A stretch of DNA of 5,854 nucleotides from SIG607 sp045533195 (lineage in GTDB: Bacteria; Bacillota; Clostridia; Oscillospirales; Acutalibacteraceae): assembly GCA_045533195.1 (NCBI GenBank), contig JAZSHI010000046.1, forward strand, positions 1 through 5,854, written 5' to 3'. This document shows, piece after piece, positions 5,452 to 5,854 of the stretch (positions within the stretch are counted from its first letter, which is position 1; each line of letters starts with the position of its first letter). Position numbers and translations under genes: made by a program. The notes below the pieces were generated by a model. The model searched no databases, was not told where the DNA came from, and saw only the letters and a program-made list of their open reading frames with translations.

Positions 5452-5521
5452 AATGCTTTGGGTGTTTTGAACTTAGTGGCACGAATGAAATGTGCCTGAA
5501 AACTGAGGATTTCTTTAAAAT

Positions 5522-5854
5522 TTAACTATATTTATTCAATAAATCAACATATGCTCCTTTGTAATAAAAAGAGTTACCGTTTTTATTTTCTCCTAACTCA
5601 ACTAATCCCAAATGTTTTAAAACACTTTGCGATTTATAATTGTTTTTATTTGCATACGCCTCTACATACATAATATCTTTAGGCAAATTTTTAATTAACC
5701 AATTATAGAATTCAGAAAACAATCCTGTTCCTTGAAACTCTTTTTTTATTTGTATTTCTTCCATCATTAACGAATCGGTATCGCTATTAATATAATACTG
5801 AAAATAGCCAACAAGTTCACTTTCAACACACATCAAAACAATTTGGCGTTGCTC
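5522..5854 (-). CDS. GNAT-family acetyltransferase, C-terminal part (runs off the window)
   Basis: The visible 110 residues are the C-terminal two thirds of a GNAT N-acetyltransferase, which transfers an acetyl group from acetyl-CoA to an amine. The strand pair IVLMCVESELVGYFQYYI (5-22) is followed by strand 4 and the acetyl-CoA loop, MMEEIQIKKEFQGTGLFSEFYNWLI (30-54), with the Q-G-T-G pyrophosphate-binding turn at 41-44. YVEAYANKNNYKSQSVLKHLGLVELG (63-88) is the usual strand 5 and the N/S-rich helix 4. The frame stays open to the right edge, and the protein starts in the middle of the fold, so the true start lies beyond 5854; internal TTG and ATG codons near 5836 and 5833 are not good starts. 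The acceptor cannot be inferred. A hairpin follows the gene. Confidence 0.85.
   Translation of the reverse strand, partial: EQRQIVLMCVESELVGYFQYYINSDTDSLMMEEIQIKKEFQGTGLFSEFYNWLIKNLPKDIMYVEAYANKNNYKSQSVLKHLGLVELGENKNGNSFYYKGAYVDLLNKYS

Noticed and set aside
5478..5496. Small inverted repeat GGCAC-N9-GTGCC just after the acetyltransferase gene
   Set aside because: A five-base stem with a nine-base loop and no T run is too weak to call as a terminator.
5340..5525. A 61-codon plus-strand open frame across the hairpin spacer
   Set aside because: It starts with GTG inside a perfect hairpin arm, lacks a ribosome site and spans two stem-loops. It is better read as non-coding spacer.

Overview
The window is most consistent with an AT-rich, low-GC Gram-positive bacterium of the Clostridia type (Bacillota). 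The support is strong AGGAGG-like ribosome sites, T-rich intrinsic terminators, near-consensus housekeeping promoters and a Firmicute-prophage-type collagen-like protein. A gut origin is plausible, but this is a guess from gene style and not something the sequence proves.

Layout, left to right. (1) 14-637, minus: a phage tail/baseplate-like protein with a C-terminal collagen-type Gly-X-Y tract. (2) 868-2157, minus: a Gfo/Idh/MocA NAD(P)-dependent sugar oxidoreductase with an unusual cysteine set, followed by its own terminator. (3) 2158-2305: a compact divergent control region with a 19-bp perfect palindrome, a second inverted repeat and a 21-bp-spaced direct repeat. (4) 2306-3106, plus: an AraC-family regulator with an N-terminal cupin domain. 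(5) A short bidirectional terminator between two convergent genes. (6) 3148-4764, minus: a cytoplasmic NagZ-like family 3 glycoside hydrolase with a clear promoter and a 20-bp sequence repeated twice upstream. (7) 5004-5297, minus: a small three-helix membrane protein of unknown role. (8) A 224-bp spacer with two strong hairpins. (9) 5522-5854, minus: the C-terminal part of a GNAT acetyltransferase that continues past the right edge.

The central block (oxidoreductase, AraC regulator, GH3 enzyme) looks like a small carbohydrate-use locus. The regulator probably controls the divergent oxidoreductase gene and possibly the GH3 gene, which has its own promoter. A NagZ-type GH3 enzyme without a signal peptide would act on imported N-acetylglucosaminide-type fragments, and the oxidoreductase would act on a sugar or sugar derivative. 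No transporter or kinase is visible, so the substrate cannot be fixed from this window. The genes on either side appear to be unrelated cargo.

No RNA gene, CRISPR array, insertion sequence or attachment site was recognised. No gene-free stretch exceeds 300 bases. I see no clear case for a wholly new system; the most noteworthy items are the symmetric divergent promoter region, the cysteine-rich oxidoreductase and the paired repeat at the GH3 promoter.
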